Source: Microstegium vimineum (lineage: Eukaryota; Streptophyta; Magnoliopsida; Poales; Poaceae). From it: DNA of 64,000 nucleotides. Shown here piece after piece: positions 53,241-63,281 of the stretch (position 1 is the stretch's first letter; each line of letters begins with the position of its first letter). The translations under genes and the position numbers were made by a program. The DNA lies in NCBI GenBank assembly GCA_022036555.1, contig CM039120.1, positions 25,138,227 to 25,202,226 on the forward strand, read 5' to 3'. The notes under the pieces were generated by a model that saw nothing but the letters and a program-made list of their open reading frames with translations, was not told the origin of the DNA and made no database searches.

Positions 53241-54070
53241 TCATGCAGCTACATTCATGCTCTCCTGTAATGTTTCACCTCCAATCACAAATTGATCAAT
53301 GCCCATTGGTATATTGGCATCCGCTTGCTGCAAATTGTTAGTAATAAGAGAGACACATGCTTCTATAGTATTTGTGAGATATGTTTTTAGTGTTATTTCA
53401 AAGTCACAAGCAAGATCAAACAACTCACCAAAAGTCTTATAATGTTTATCAACAATTATATTCTGAATTTGCACATTAAGACCTTGCAAAAATCTATGTT
53501 CTAGAAACTCATCGTTTTCTTCAAAGCCACAACGTAGCAATCATAATTTCAGTCTATCTAAGTATTCTGCTATAGTTTTGTTTTCTTTTTTATAGATTGC
53601 AATTTGCCATACAAAATATCAGAATAATAGCTAGGAACAAAAACATCTCTAAAATGTCTTTTCATATCTTTCCATGATTGAGGAGCATTAGCAAATCTAC
53701 AAAGGTGTTTCCACTCAGTTAAAGCATACTTAATAAGAACACTTGAAGCAACTTTAACCTTTTGTTTTTCAGATAGATCATACTTTTTAAATTCTTTGTC
53801 TACACGTAGCTCCCATTCAATATATGCATAAGGATCATAGTTTCCTTCAAAATAAGGTAGTGTAGATTTTAGTTTATCTAGCAAAGCATCACATATCTTG
53901 TAAGTAGCAAGCTTATCACTTGTCATACCACTAGCAAAGTGATTCGAATATGCAACCTGATCATCTCCTAATTTCATGTAGATTTCTGCCATGATTAGAA
54001 GAAAACAAGAAACATACACAGTAATATTTATGCTCCTATCAACTATTAGGATGTGGTTGTTGTAATTCAC
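53241..54070 (-). pseudogene. Gag-like ORF of the non-autonomous CRM relative
   Basis: Frame 54070-53570 has FEGNYDPYAYIEWELRVDKE and WKDMKRHFRDVFVPSYYSDI, which align by eye with CRM Gag (FDGKYDPDAYI.., MKVRFVPSYYARDL). A frameshift near 53560 leads to 53540-53241 with MLRCGFEENDEFLEHRFLQG, the counterpart of MLRCNLEEDEEPAMARLLGG. Diverged but clearly the same Gag family. A CCHC knuckle is not seen. A natural start may be the internal Met near 53993 (MAEIYMKLGDD). Confidence 0.75.
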
Positions 54071-54375
54071 TCACTTTCAACCTGTTCAAACAAACTCTTA
54101 CAAGTTCTTACCAAGCAAAACAGGAGGTGGCAGCAAGCAACAAGTCGGAAACCCTAGAAATAGTGTATCGACACCGTAGCAACAACACCTGTAAAGTTGT
54201 ATCCGGATATGTGGAGCTATAGGAGGGCTAAACAATAATGTGCAAGGAAGTACTAGCACCACATTAGTTGCAAAAGCAAGTTGAGAGATCGTTCAATGGA
54301 GGTACCGTGCTGGTCCTAGGCTAGACAGTGCTAGAGACGTGAGCCTAGACACAAACGAAGTCACGATACATCAAA

Positions 54376-54530
54376 AAAAAGACACAAGAATAGCAAGCAA
54401 AACACTCCCTTTCTTTTCCTCTTCTCTTCTTTTCTTTCTTTTCTCTTTCTCTTTCTCTTTCTCTTCTTTTCTTCTTTTTTTCTATTTGCTTTCTGATTTT
54501 TTTTTCTTCTTCTTTTCTTTTACTTTGTAC
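54376..54530. repeat. Polypyrimidine/polypurine run
   Basis: tctttctctttctctttctc and similar, about 120 bp. It equals the A/G-rich run of the CRM leader at 20540-20625 read on the other strand, so it is a conserved, length-variable leader part, not a random microsatellite. Confidence 0.75.
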
Positions 54531-54532
54531 AA

Positions 54533-54763
54533 CTATAACAAAATTGGATCTTGACAAATCAGATTCCAATAAGCAACGTTTCTAACAGTAGGAATAAAAA
54601 TGAGAGATGCATTTCCTAATAGATTAAGATAGGCTAAGCGTGTAATCCATGAAGTAAATGATACGCCACATTTCTTCATTAAAGAAATAAGTACCCAATA
54701 ATGTAACATTAATTTAACATGGGATACTTTCTTCTTTTTAATCATGGCATAGAGTAACTTCAT
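54533..54763 (-). pseudogene. Fragment of a 'putative plant transposon' ORF
   Basis: 76 codons on the minus strand: LLYAMIKKKKVSHVKLMLHY, then TSWITRLAYLNLLGNASLIF. The 'LLYA...K..V..VKL..HYW......TSFITRLA' style is that of an uncharacterised domain in ORFs of grass transposons. Both neighbours are unrelated elements, so it is a scrap. Family call is tentative. Confidence 0.4.
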
Positions 54764-54802
54764 TTTTTAATACTTATGGTGCCTAGTTCTTCTTTAGGAA
54801 AC

Positions 54803-55278
54803 TGTCGACGAAATATGTGTCGCAGTCTACCTAGGGGTACCCTACGGTAGTAGATTGTAGGTGGAGGTGTGGCGACGACGATCAAACATAACACAGAGAG
54901 CGTAGACACGACGATTTATACAGGCTCAGGCCGACAAATCACCGTAATACCCTACGTCCTGTGCTTTGGTGGCTGGATTGATACGAGTATTAGCTTACAT
55001 GAGGTGTCAATGATCCCCTTTCGAAGGGGCCCCTGCTCGCCTTATATAGCCGGAGAGCAGGGTTACAGTTTCCATATCCTAACAGATTCCGATCGGTCCC
55101 TTAAGGTAAGGGATCCGAGTCTATCTACTAGGATGTTCCTTAGCAAGCAAGACTTCTTCAGAGTCCTTGGCGAGCACGACGGGCTGGTCGCGTGCTGTAG
55201 GGCCTCGCGAGCTGAGCCGTCTTCTGGTTGGTAGGCCCATAAGGTTCCTGGGGATATGCCGAGGTAATATCCCCAACA
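54803..55278 (-). repeat. 3' LTR of a Tat-like element
   Basis: 476 bp. On the minus strand it begins TGTTGGGGATATTACCTCGG at 55278, preceded by the purine tract GCTCGGGGACT, and ends TTTCGTCGACA at 54803. TATA GGCTATATAAGG at about 55053-55042. Confidence 0.8.
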
Positions 55279-56349
55279 AGTCCCCGAGCACGTTGCATTC
55301 TTCCGGCGAGCCCGTAGCATCGTCCTTGGAGGTGCTCAGCTGGTCGCCATCACGTGAAGTCGTCGTTGCAGAGTCTCGACCAGGCTACCTGGTCGAGATA
55401 CTGCTTGGAGAAGCCTCGCGACCAGGTCGGGCTGGTTGAGAGCGTCGTAGCTTGATGTGCGAGCAGAACGCCTCGTCAGATGTTACGGCTGCTTGTCGGA
55501 GGAATGTGACATGCCTAAAAAGAAAAACTTTTGAAAAGTCCTTTCCTGGTGAAGTGTACGCACTTAGGCTCTACAAAAACAACACAAAAACAATAGAGCT
55601 TTGTCGTTAAGAAAATCAGTACATTCACCATTAGGTGAAGTGTACCCACTTAGTCCCCGAGCTTGGTAGCAGGTGAAGTATACATGTGGTGCCAAGCTTT
55701 ATAAAAGATGAAGAATACATGAAAATTGTAACTAAAGACTGAAACATAAGTTTTGTAAAAAATGACCGCAAATACCCGTAGTCCCCGAGCCTGATGTAAG
55801 GAGCTAGGAGGTTCTTGCATCAGGATCATATTGCTCTGTTTTTTTCGCAGTCCCCGGGTTTCAGTCCCTGAGTATTTACTGATGTGCACCGCCTTTCATG
55901 TGCTGTGGTCGCAGTCCTCGAGGGTTGCTCCGTGTACGTGGTTTGACGAAGTCCTCGAGTCTGGTCGGGGATTGTGACCAGGTGCCTGGTTCTTGGCTAT
56001 GCTTGACGAAATCCCCGAGGGTTGACGCTTCTGGTGACCGGTGAAGTTGGCCAACCAGTCTTACTCTAGCGAAAGTATTGTTGCTGCAATGAAAATTCTT
56101 GGAGAAAAAAATTAAAACATGGAATCCCCGAGACTGCGGAGCAACGGATATTTTAAGGAATTGACAACTGTAATTTAAGTGAAAAAAGTTTGTGGTAAAA
56201 GATAAATGGGCCAGTAAAGTCGCGTTTAGCGGCCCATGTAAGGCAAACCGTAGTGCTGACGTCGTTGCGGATTTCCAAAACCCCTGGAAGGCGAAGCGCC
56301 GCGCCATTTTGTATAAAGGGTAGACTTTAGTAGTGGCGGAATGGGTCGT
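55279..56349 (-). other. 3' untranslated part of the Tat-like element
   Basis: Internal DNA upstream of the LTR. The minus-strand word CTCGGGGACT and near copies (plus: agtccccgag, tagtccccgag, agtcctcgag, aatccccgag) recur about eight times (55280, 55650, 55780, 55850, 55915, 55950, 56008, 56125). They look like duplicated polypurine-tract copies. No ORF with a domain is present. Confidence 0.65.
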
Positions 56350-57988
56350 TGTTGACGGTCCTTAAGTACCAAATCTAACCGTCAACTAAACAAGGAAGAG
56401 GATCTATATGAAACCAATAGCTAGAGATAAGGTTTATACTGACAGAATTCTACGAGTTTTGGTGAATGTCTATTTCTGTAGGGGGATATCAGGAAATATG
56501 GAGCAACGGCCCACATGTCATGTTTACATAAAGATAATCATCATCCGTAGGTAAAAGAATACTCTAGAAGGGTCAAGAAGGCGCGGGAAGAAATGAGAGG
56601 CTGAGCGGGCCCAGGGGCAGGGCGCCCGCCCTAACCCTTGGGGCGGCCTCCCTAGGGCAAAGCCCAATGGGCCTCTGCTTTGTGGACCCTCTCTCCACCG
56701 TATTTGAGGTCAAATCTACACCCTCCATTAAGGTCGGTTTGATCCGACGGTTGACATTCATTTAAGGAGGCTATATAAGGAAGGCCCCTGACCTAGAGGA
56801 GAAGAGCCTCTTTGACCTAATTCATTATTCATCATCCATCTCAAGAGGAGAAGCCCCTGATCAAGCCCTAGAGCCACCACATCAACTAGATCTCTAGTTT
56901 AGCATAGCTATATAGGATTAGAACTAGGAGTCAATCTTTGATTGGTTTCCGGATCTGTCAAGAGGATTATTGGTAATTCTCTCTCTAGTTCTTCCTTGTT
57001 CTTCATTTGTTCTTCAATATTATGAATATGACTTTGCTCTACTTCATCATATTGTTTATGACTTTACTCTATTTGTTTATGTTCTTAATTATATTGTTCT
57101 TAGTCTATTATGATTATATACTTGGCTTAGTTAAATCTGAATCATATCCATGTTTAGGATCGTATAGCGTTTATCCACCAGTACTATGGGTAAATGATAG
57201 ATATTGTGTAGGCGTAGTGCCTAGACCGTATTTAGCTGCGATTGTACCCTACATTCCGGATCGAGAGGTAGATCGCGGGAGTGACAGTCCTATTGAGTCC
57301 TTTGTAGTCCTCCTCCCATTTGTAGGGCAGGCAGAGCAGTACTATTACGAGGAAGTGATTGCTATGTTTCTCAACTTCCTTAGTAATACTCACTATACAT
57401 GAATATCTCTTATCTCGCCATGATTGCCAAGTGTAATTGCACTAATCATAATATGCTAGACTGTATAGTTAAGAATGACTTAGGAAATATCTTTGTACTT
57501 CGTCCTAATTCCATGCTAATGACTTGCTAGAATATCTGTTGAGGTGCTTATCATTATCTTATGTGGCTTTAAATGCTACATGATGAGTTCCTGTATGACG
57601 AGAGTTTAAATTCCTACCACAGTCATATATACATGCTTACTAGATTAGGAAACCACACATATTTACATACTCCTTATAAGCATTGAGTGTGGTCAAGCTG
57701 TGCGACCCTCGGGAACTAGTCATGCGGTCGGAATCAAGATTCACACACATCCATACATGCTGCTCCCACCTCAGAAGTACGCATTCACATACACTCCATC
57801 CACATAAGCTGCTTCTATCTTAGAAGTACACATCCACATATATCCACTCATTTCCATCTCCAGATCCACCCACCAAAAACATTCTACTCCTAATCTGGGA
57901 GATAATAGAAACACATAAATATTCTCCTATTCATGTTTTATCCCTATGAAATAAAAGCTCCAGTCATCGTTCACTTTATAGCTCTACA
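56350..57988 (+). repeat. LTR of an Athila-like relative, possibly solo
   Basis: Starts TGTTGACGGTCCTTAAGTAC and shares with 43509 on: ctgacagaatt(c/t), acgagttttggtg, aggtcggtttgatccgac and a TATA box CTATATAAGG (56771-56780). No primer site or coding DNA follows. The end at 57988 (..gctctaca) is only the nearest CA, and no flanking duplication matches, so its right limit is open. The 131-codon frame at 57007 has no domain. Confidence 0.5.
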
Positions 57989-58138
57989 AGGATGAGTGCT
58001 CTTGAAAAAAAAGAGATACGAGGAAATAAAATGGGCAAAATGTCCGCCAACCTCGAAAAATAAAAAAGTGAGACGAGAGGTAAAAATGGGCAAGTGTCCG
58101 ACAGTAGAATTAGTGGTACAAGATACCCACCATATATA

Positions 58139-58180
<42 letters not shown>
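57989..58180. repeat. (TA)n microsatellite and flank
   Basis: About 45 bp of TA repeats at 58133-58178 after 140 bp of unassigned sequence. Confidence 0.85.
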
Positions 58181-58392
58181 GAACGTATGCTATGGAAACC
58201 AGGTTCCCGTGAAAACTATGGAAACTCGCATGTGGATCGCTAGATCTAAATCCGATGGATATGGTGGGAGGAGTTAATTGCTAATCTCTCCCACCACGCC
58301 GAGTGATTTGATGTGGATGCAGTGGGAGGGGTTAATCGCTAATCTCTCCCACCATTACCCATGTCCATCGGATTTAGATCCAGCGATCCACG
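58181..58392 (+). repeat. Fold-back element related to 4.4 kb
   Basis: GGAACGTATGCTATGGAAAC starts a repeat whose inner part (58228-58265, ggatcgctagatctaaatcc) is inverted at 58345-58390 (ggatttagatccagcgatcc). Between them gctaatctctcccacca occurs twice in the same direction. The first 80 bp are shared, in opposite orientation, with 4405-4490. Confidence 0.7.
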
Positions 58393-59804
58393 ACCTTTCG
58401 GCCCAATAGGCCACACAGGCCCATTCAGCGAGGCGGCCTGGTTCCAAAGGGGAACCGACGCCTGACAGCGGGGGCCCGCGCGAGGGGGACCCCACGCATC
58501 GGTGACACAGGGTGGAGGCGAGGCTTTCGCCGGCGATTTCTCACCGACGGCGAGGCCTCCGACGGTGCGGTGTGGCTCTATGGACGCGGCTACGCGAGAC
58601 GAATCTAGCGCAACCCTAACCGCGTGCAAAGGTGGCTGGAGTGAAGCTCGCCGGCGTCCATGGCGGAGCGGTGGCGCGGTTACACGGCGGCAAGCCGAGA
58701 CAGGCCACGACGGCTTCAATTAAGCGGGGCTAAAGCTTCGCAGAGCTACGACGAGTGCGGAGCTTGCGCTAACGTGGAACGACGACAACCAGAGGGGTGT
58801 GGTCCAAGGCGCAGTGCGCGACGGCGATGGCGCAAAGCTCGTGCTTGCGCGGAGGGGCATGGCGGGGTCTTACCGAGGCTCACCGGTCGTCGTTGTGTGC
58901 TCGGGGAGGCGAGGCGAAGCTGCTGTGGAGAAGGAGAGGGCGGCGGCGCTCCGAGGCGGCCAGAACGGCGGTGAGGCCGCTTGGCGTCGCGGCGGCGGCG
59001 CGCTCTGGTGCGTGCGCGAGAGCAAGGGCGAGGGTGAGGCGAGAGCGAGAGGGGAGGGTGGCGTTCGGCAGGGGACAAAATGGAGGGAGGAGGAACTGGG
59101 GCCCGTCCACCTCGGGTGTAGGCGTGGCTCGGCCAGAGCTCGGCGGCCACACGGGCATCGTCAGCGAGCATGGCGACCACGTTGCGCTCGGCATCTGCGC
59201 GCGGTCAGGCGCACGTGCGCTGCGCGTGAGGCGCGGGCGGGAACCGGCGCGGGCGTGCGGGGTAGGCCGGGCTGGCTTGTTCTGCTGGGCTGCTTCGTTG
59301 GCGTCGGCCTAGTAAGGTAAGGAATTCCTTTTTCTTTTTCTTTTTTGTTTTTGTTTCTTTGTTTTGATTTGTTTCTTTTTCAAACAGGTTTAAAAACTCA
59401 AAACCTTGTTTTGGTGTGAACACCAAAGTTGTTCCAAATATTTTAAACTAACTTTTTGCTTGGGAAGTCAAGTTCAGATTCCTTATAGTTTTTGAGTTAA
59501 CATTTAAAACCAATATGTGAAACCTTTCTTTTAATAAAAGATCATGAATTCAAAATGGCTCTTAAACTTTGTTTCTCATTTTAAGCACAGGTCTTTAGAA
59601 GCAAGATTAATTAAGTGTAGTGTTTTCAAGATTGGATTCAAACACCAAGAATTTATGAATTCAACGTACTTTCACATTTTAAGCAAAGTTAACTTAAACT
59701 TGATTTCAAAATGAGATGCCATGATGCTTCATGATGATGCTTATGAAATGGATGATTTGCAATGATCATGTGGATTATGCAAAGCTTAACACCAGGGTGT
59801 TACA
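58393..59804 (-). repeat. 3' LTR of a Tekay/Del-like chromovirus
   Basis: On the minus strand it begins TGTAACACCCTGGTGTTAAG at 59804, directly after a purine tract. 59330-59780 is AT-rich and 58400-59320 very GC-rich, the usual texture of these LTRs. The frames of 70-173 codons in the GC-rich part (58502-59320, both strands) come from composition and have no domain. The far end is not fixed: the fold-back repeat at 58181 may lie beside or inside it. Confidence 0.65.
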
Positions 59805-61169
59805 ACCCTTCCCCCCTTAAGAAAATCTCGCCTCGAGATTTAGGTACTAACCATTGGTCACAAAAGCTGGGGTAGGCCTCCCTTAAATATTCTTCGGTTT
59901 CCCAAGTTGCGTCTCCTTCGTCATGGCAACTCCATTGTATTTTATAAACCCGAGTAACCCAATTACGAGGCACTCGATCTTTCGTATCTAGTATCTTTAT
60001 TGGTTCTTCATGATAGGTCAAGTCCGATCTGAGCTTGATATTCTTGGTTGCTACTTCTTCTTCTGGCACTCGCAGACATTTCTTTAGTTGCAACACATGG
60101 AACACCGGAAATATCGCACTCATTTCTTCTGGTAGTTCCAATTTGTAAGCCACTTCTCCCTTTTTCTCTAGAATCTTATACGGTCCCACATATCTTGGTG
60201 CGAGTTTTCCTTTTACACCGAATCTTTTCACTCCTTTCATGGGTGACACCTTCAAATACACATGTTCACCTACTTTGAATGTCAGAGGTCTTCTTCTTTT
60301 ATCTGAGTAGCTCTTTTGACGAGACTGAGCTGCCTTCATATTCTGGTGAATGGTACGAACCTTCTCTTCGGCTTCATCTATGAAGTCAATACCATAGAAT
60401 CTTATTTCTCCTGGCTCCACCCAGTTGGCAGGTGTTCTACACTTGCGACCATACAAAGCTTCAAATGGAGCCATTTTGATACTCTCTTGATAGCTGTTGT
60501 TGTAAGAAAACTCTATCAAAGGTAACCACGATTCCCAGGAACCTCCTGAAGATATCACACAAGCACGAAGCATGTCTTCTAGCACTTGGTTCAATCTTTC
60601 TGTTTGGCCTGAAGTTTGAGGGTGGTACGCAGAACTGCGGATAAGACTAGTACCCAAACACTTGTGTAACCGTTCCCAGAAGTGAGCGGTAAACTGAGGA
60701 CCTCGGTCCGACACTATTGTATTTGGTACACCATGCAATCTGACTATCTCTGCGAAATACTTATCAGCATATTGGGGTGGTCTGTCCGTAGTCTTGACTG
60801 GTAAGAAGTGAGCAGACTTGGTGAGTCTATCCACAATCACCCAGATTGAGTCATTTCCTTTTTTGTAGTCGGAAGGCCTGTGATAAAATCCATGCTCATA
60901 TCATCCCACTTCCAAACTAGAATTGGTAATGACTGCAAGAGTCCGGTAGGTCTGAGGTGAATAGCTTTGACTCGACAACAGACATCACATCTGGCGACAT
61001 AAGCTGCTATCTCTTTCTTCATTTTGGTCCACCAAAATCTGGATCTCAAATCGTGGTACATCTTATTACTACCAGGATGAACTGACAGTTTAGAATTATG
61101 AGCTTCATCCATAATCCTGTTTCTGAGTTCTTGACTCTTGGGTAGGACGAGATAATCCCTAAACCACAA
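59800..61169 (-). pseudogene. Chromovirus integrase with chromodomain
   Basis: 61169-60837 holds the zinc-binding part (H-x-H near HNSKLSVHPG.., CDVCCRVKA). A frameshift near 60840 leads to 60840-59800 (346 codons): IVSDRGPQFTAHFWERLHKC and GQTERLNQVLEDMLRA with the second D and the E of the core, then GPYKILEKKGEVAYKLELPE. The last 60 residues (..NWVTRVYKIQW, ATWETEEYLREAYP) form a chromodomain, which in chromoviruses steers integration to heterochromatin. One frameshift separates the parts. Confidence 0.92.
59805..59818 (-). promoter_or_regulatory. Polypurine tract of the chromovirus
   Basis: AAGGGGGGAAGGGT on the minus strand abuts the LTR start TGTAACACCC and overlaps the end of the integrase frame. 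Confidence 0.85.
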
Positions 61170-62539
61170 TACATCTTTCTCGTCAATATGGAATTGCGGG
61201 CTAAGCCCTTCCGTACTTTGATTTTGATATGGGAGACTCCTTTATCTGAGGCTTGTTGCTTGATAATATCGCTCTCTAGTGTACAACTAAGCTGAACGTT
61301 GAACAACACTTCTGGGTGCAACAAGTTGAAACCATCTTCGAACAGAGGTTGCATTATGTGGCAATGTGATTTTCTGCTCAATGCGTCGGCCACTACGTTG
61401 GCCTTTCCCGAATGGTATTGCACATTCAAGTTGTAATCTTTAATCAATCCTAACCATCTTCTTTGCCGCATATTTAATTCAGACTGCGTGAAGATATACT
61501 TGAGGCTCTTATGATCAGTAAAAATGTTGCACACATTACCGAGTAGGTAATGCCTCCATATCTTCAGGGCATGCACTACCGCGGCAAGCTCTAAATCATG
61601 CGTCGGGTAGTTGACTTCATGCTTCTTTAGTTGACGCGAGACATAAACAATGACTCGGCCTTCTTGCATTAACACACAACCCAAACCGGTCTTTGATGCG
61701 TCACAGAACACATCAAATGGCTTCTCGATGTCTGGTTGGACTAGCACTAGGGCGGTGGTTAATAATGTCCGCAAGGTGTGGAAAGCTGTTTCACACTTTT
61801 TCGTCCAAGCAAATTTTTGATCCTTTTGCAACAGGGTCGTCATTGGTTTGGCAATCTTGGAGAAGTCAGGTATGAAACGATGATAGTATCTAGCTAAACC
61901 AAGAAAACTCCTTATTTCATGCACCGAGGTAGGTGCTTTCCAATCCATTACTTCCCGAATCTTGCTCGGATCCACTGAAATTCCATTTTCTGACAAAATG
62001 TGCCCAAGGAATGGGACCTTTGTGATCCAGAATTCGCGCTTGTTGAACTTGGCATAAAGCTTATGCTCCCGAAGTCGGGTTAAGATCGCCCTCAAGTGTT
62101 CTTCATGATCCTCCTCGTTCTCTGAGTAGACCAAAATGTCATCGATGAACACAATCACAAATTTGTCTAGCTCGGGCATGAACACTGAGTTCATTAGATA
62201 CATGAAATATGCAGGAGCATTTGTCAAGCCAAAAGACATGACGAGATACTCGTACAATCCGTATCTAGTAGAAAAGGCGGTCTTAGGTACGTCTTGTGGT
62301 CTGATTTTTATCTGATGATATCCGGGCCTCAGGTCTATCTTGGAAAAGACACGTGCCTTAGACAATTGATCGAATAGAATGTCGATGTGCGGTAGTGGAT
62401 ACTTGTTCTTAACGGTCACGACATTTAACGGCTGATAATCCACACACATCCGCAGAGAGTTATCTCTCTTTTTCTTCACGAACAAAGCAGGACATCCCCA
62501 AGCTGACTTGCTTGGCTGAATCATGCCCTTATCTAGCAA
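61046..62539 (-). CDS. Chromovirus RT and RNase H
   Basis: 497 codons open from Met 62539: the RT core with MIQPSKSAWGCPALFVKKKR, FSKIDLRPGYHQIKIRPQDV and the active site VFIDDILVYSE (near 62130); then RNase H with VFCDASKTGLGCVLMQEGRV and the linker ALSRKSHCHI. The frame ends in shifted sequence about 140 bp past the RNase H end: a frameshift near 61180 separates it from integrase. The true polyprotein start is upstream (62848 and beyond), interrupted by a stop at 62549. Confidence 0.9.
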   Translation of the reverse strand: MLDKGMIQPSKSAWGCPALFVKKKRDNSLRMCVDYQPLNVVTVKNKYPLPHIDILFDQLSKARVFSKIDLRPGYHQIKIRPQDVPKTAFSTRYGLYEYLVMSFGLTNAPAYFMYLMNSVFMPELDKFVIVFIDDILVYSENEEDHEEHLRAILTRLREHKLYAKFNKREFWITKVPFLGHILSENGISVDPSKIREVMDWKAPTSVHEIRSFLGLARYYHRFIPDFSKIAKPMTTLLQKDQKFAWTKKCETAFHTLRTLLTTALVLVQPDIEKPFDVFCDASKTGLGCVLMQEGRVIVYVSRQLKKHEVNYPTHDLELAAVVHALKIWRHYLLGNVCNIFTDHKSLKYIFTQSELNMRQRRWLGLIKDYNLNVQYHSGKANVVADALSRKSHCHIMQPLFEDGFNLLHPEVLFNVQLSCTLESDIIKQQASDKGVSHIKIKVRKGLARNSILTRKMYCGLGIISSYPRVKNSETGLWMKLIILNCQFILVVIRCTTI

Positions 62540-62548
62540 ATCTTTCAG

Positions 62549-63274
62549 CTATGATTTTAGTTCTGCTAGTTCATTGGGCGGCATCCGATAAGGTTTCCGC
62601 GAGATCGGTGCGGTTCCTGGTATCAGCTCTATAGCAAACTCAACTTCTCTGTCCGGGGGAAGACTAGGTAGTTCCTCCGGAAAGACGTCGGGAAACTCAC
62701 ATACTATAGGGATTTCTGTTAAAGAGACGGTATATAGCGCACTAGAAGTGCCAACTAACCCCAGTTTGCTTGGTAAACATACTTGAAAAGTACCCCTACC
62801 CATGGGATCCTTTAGAGATATGTTTCGGCTCTTAGTGTCTAACACCACTTCTCATTCTTTCATCCACTCCATCCCTAGTATGACATTCAAAGCTAGGCTT
62901 GGCAGTATTACTAGGTTCATTTGAAACTTCCGGTTGGCTATGGTAAGGACTACTCCTTGCACTATCTGGTTGGTCAACAAGTCAGCCCCGGCCGAACTTA
63001 TCCGATAACCATACTCCAATTCCTTAACTTTTAACTCATGCCTTTTAACAAATGATTGACTGATGAACGAATGCGATGATACGGAATCGAACAAAACAAC
63101 TGTAGGATATTGATTAACAGAGAACATACCGGCGGTGACTGGCTCTCTGACGGGGATCTCGTCAAGGTTGGTGAAGTGCACACGGGCATTGAATTGCGTC
63201 TGTTGTTTGGGAGGATTTACACAACCCTTCGTGAAGTGTCCCATTTGACCACACTTGAAACAGGGTCCTCTCAC
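62549..63274 (-). pseudogene. Chromovirus Gag zinc knuckle, protease and RT lead-in
   Basis: 63274-62852: CFKCGQMGHFTKGC knuckle (about 63262-63222), then the protease, where the active-site loop reads VVLFDSVSSHSFISQSFVKR. Relatives have DSGASHSFIS; here the Gly after Ser is Val, which should inactivate it. A stop near 62852 (after MEWMKE) and another near 62549 interrupt 62848-62549, which carries FPEELPSLPPDREVEFAIEL and ISRKPYRMPPNELAELK, the RT lead-in. Confidence 0.88.
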
Positions 63275-63281
63275 CGCGGTG

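Larger units (their letters stand above)
51536..54545 (-). mobile_element. Non-autonomous CRM relative, 5' LTR lost
   Basis: On the minus strand: leader (54530-54075) homologous to 20540-20990 of the CRM element, including the A-rich run; Gag-like ORFs; an unknown ORF; a polypurine tract; and a 3' LTR (52545-51536) homologous to the CRM LTR. No protease, RT or integrase exists. This is the layout of the non-autonomous centromeric partners known from rice. Its 5' LTR is missing: 54546-54802 is unrelated. Confidence 0.8.

Noticed and set aside
56350..57988. Complete solo LTR
   Set aside because: No matching 5-bp duplication was found and the right edge is arbitrary, so only a partial or unbounded LTR is claimed.
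58133..58178. (TA)n run as an origin or promoter
   Set aside because: Simple microsatellite; nothing downstream depends on it.
58502..59320. Frames of up to 173 codons in the chromovirus LTR
   Set aside because: LTR position, extreme GC content and simultaneous openness on both strands argue against real proteins.
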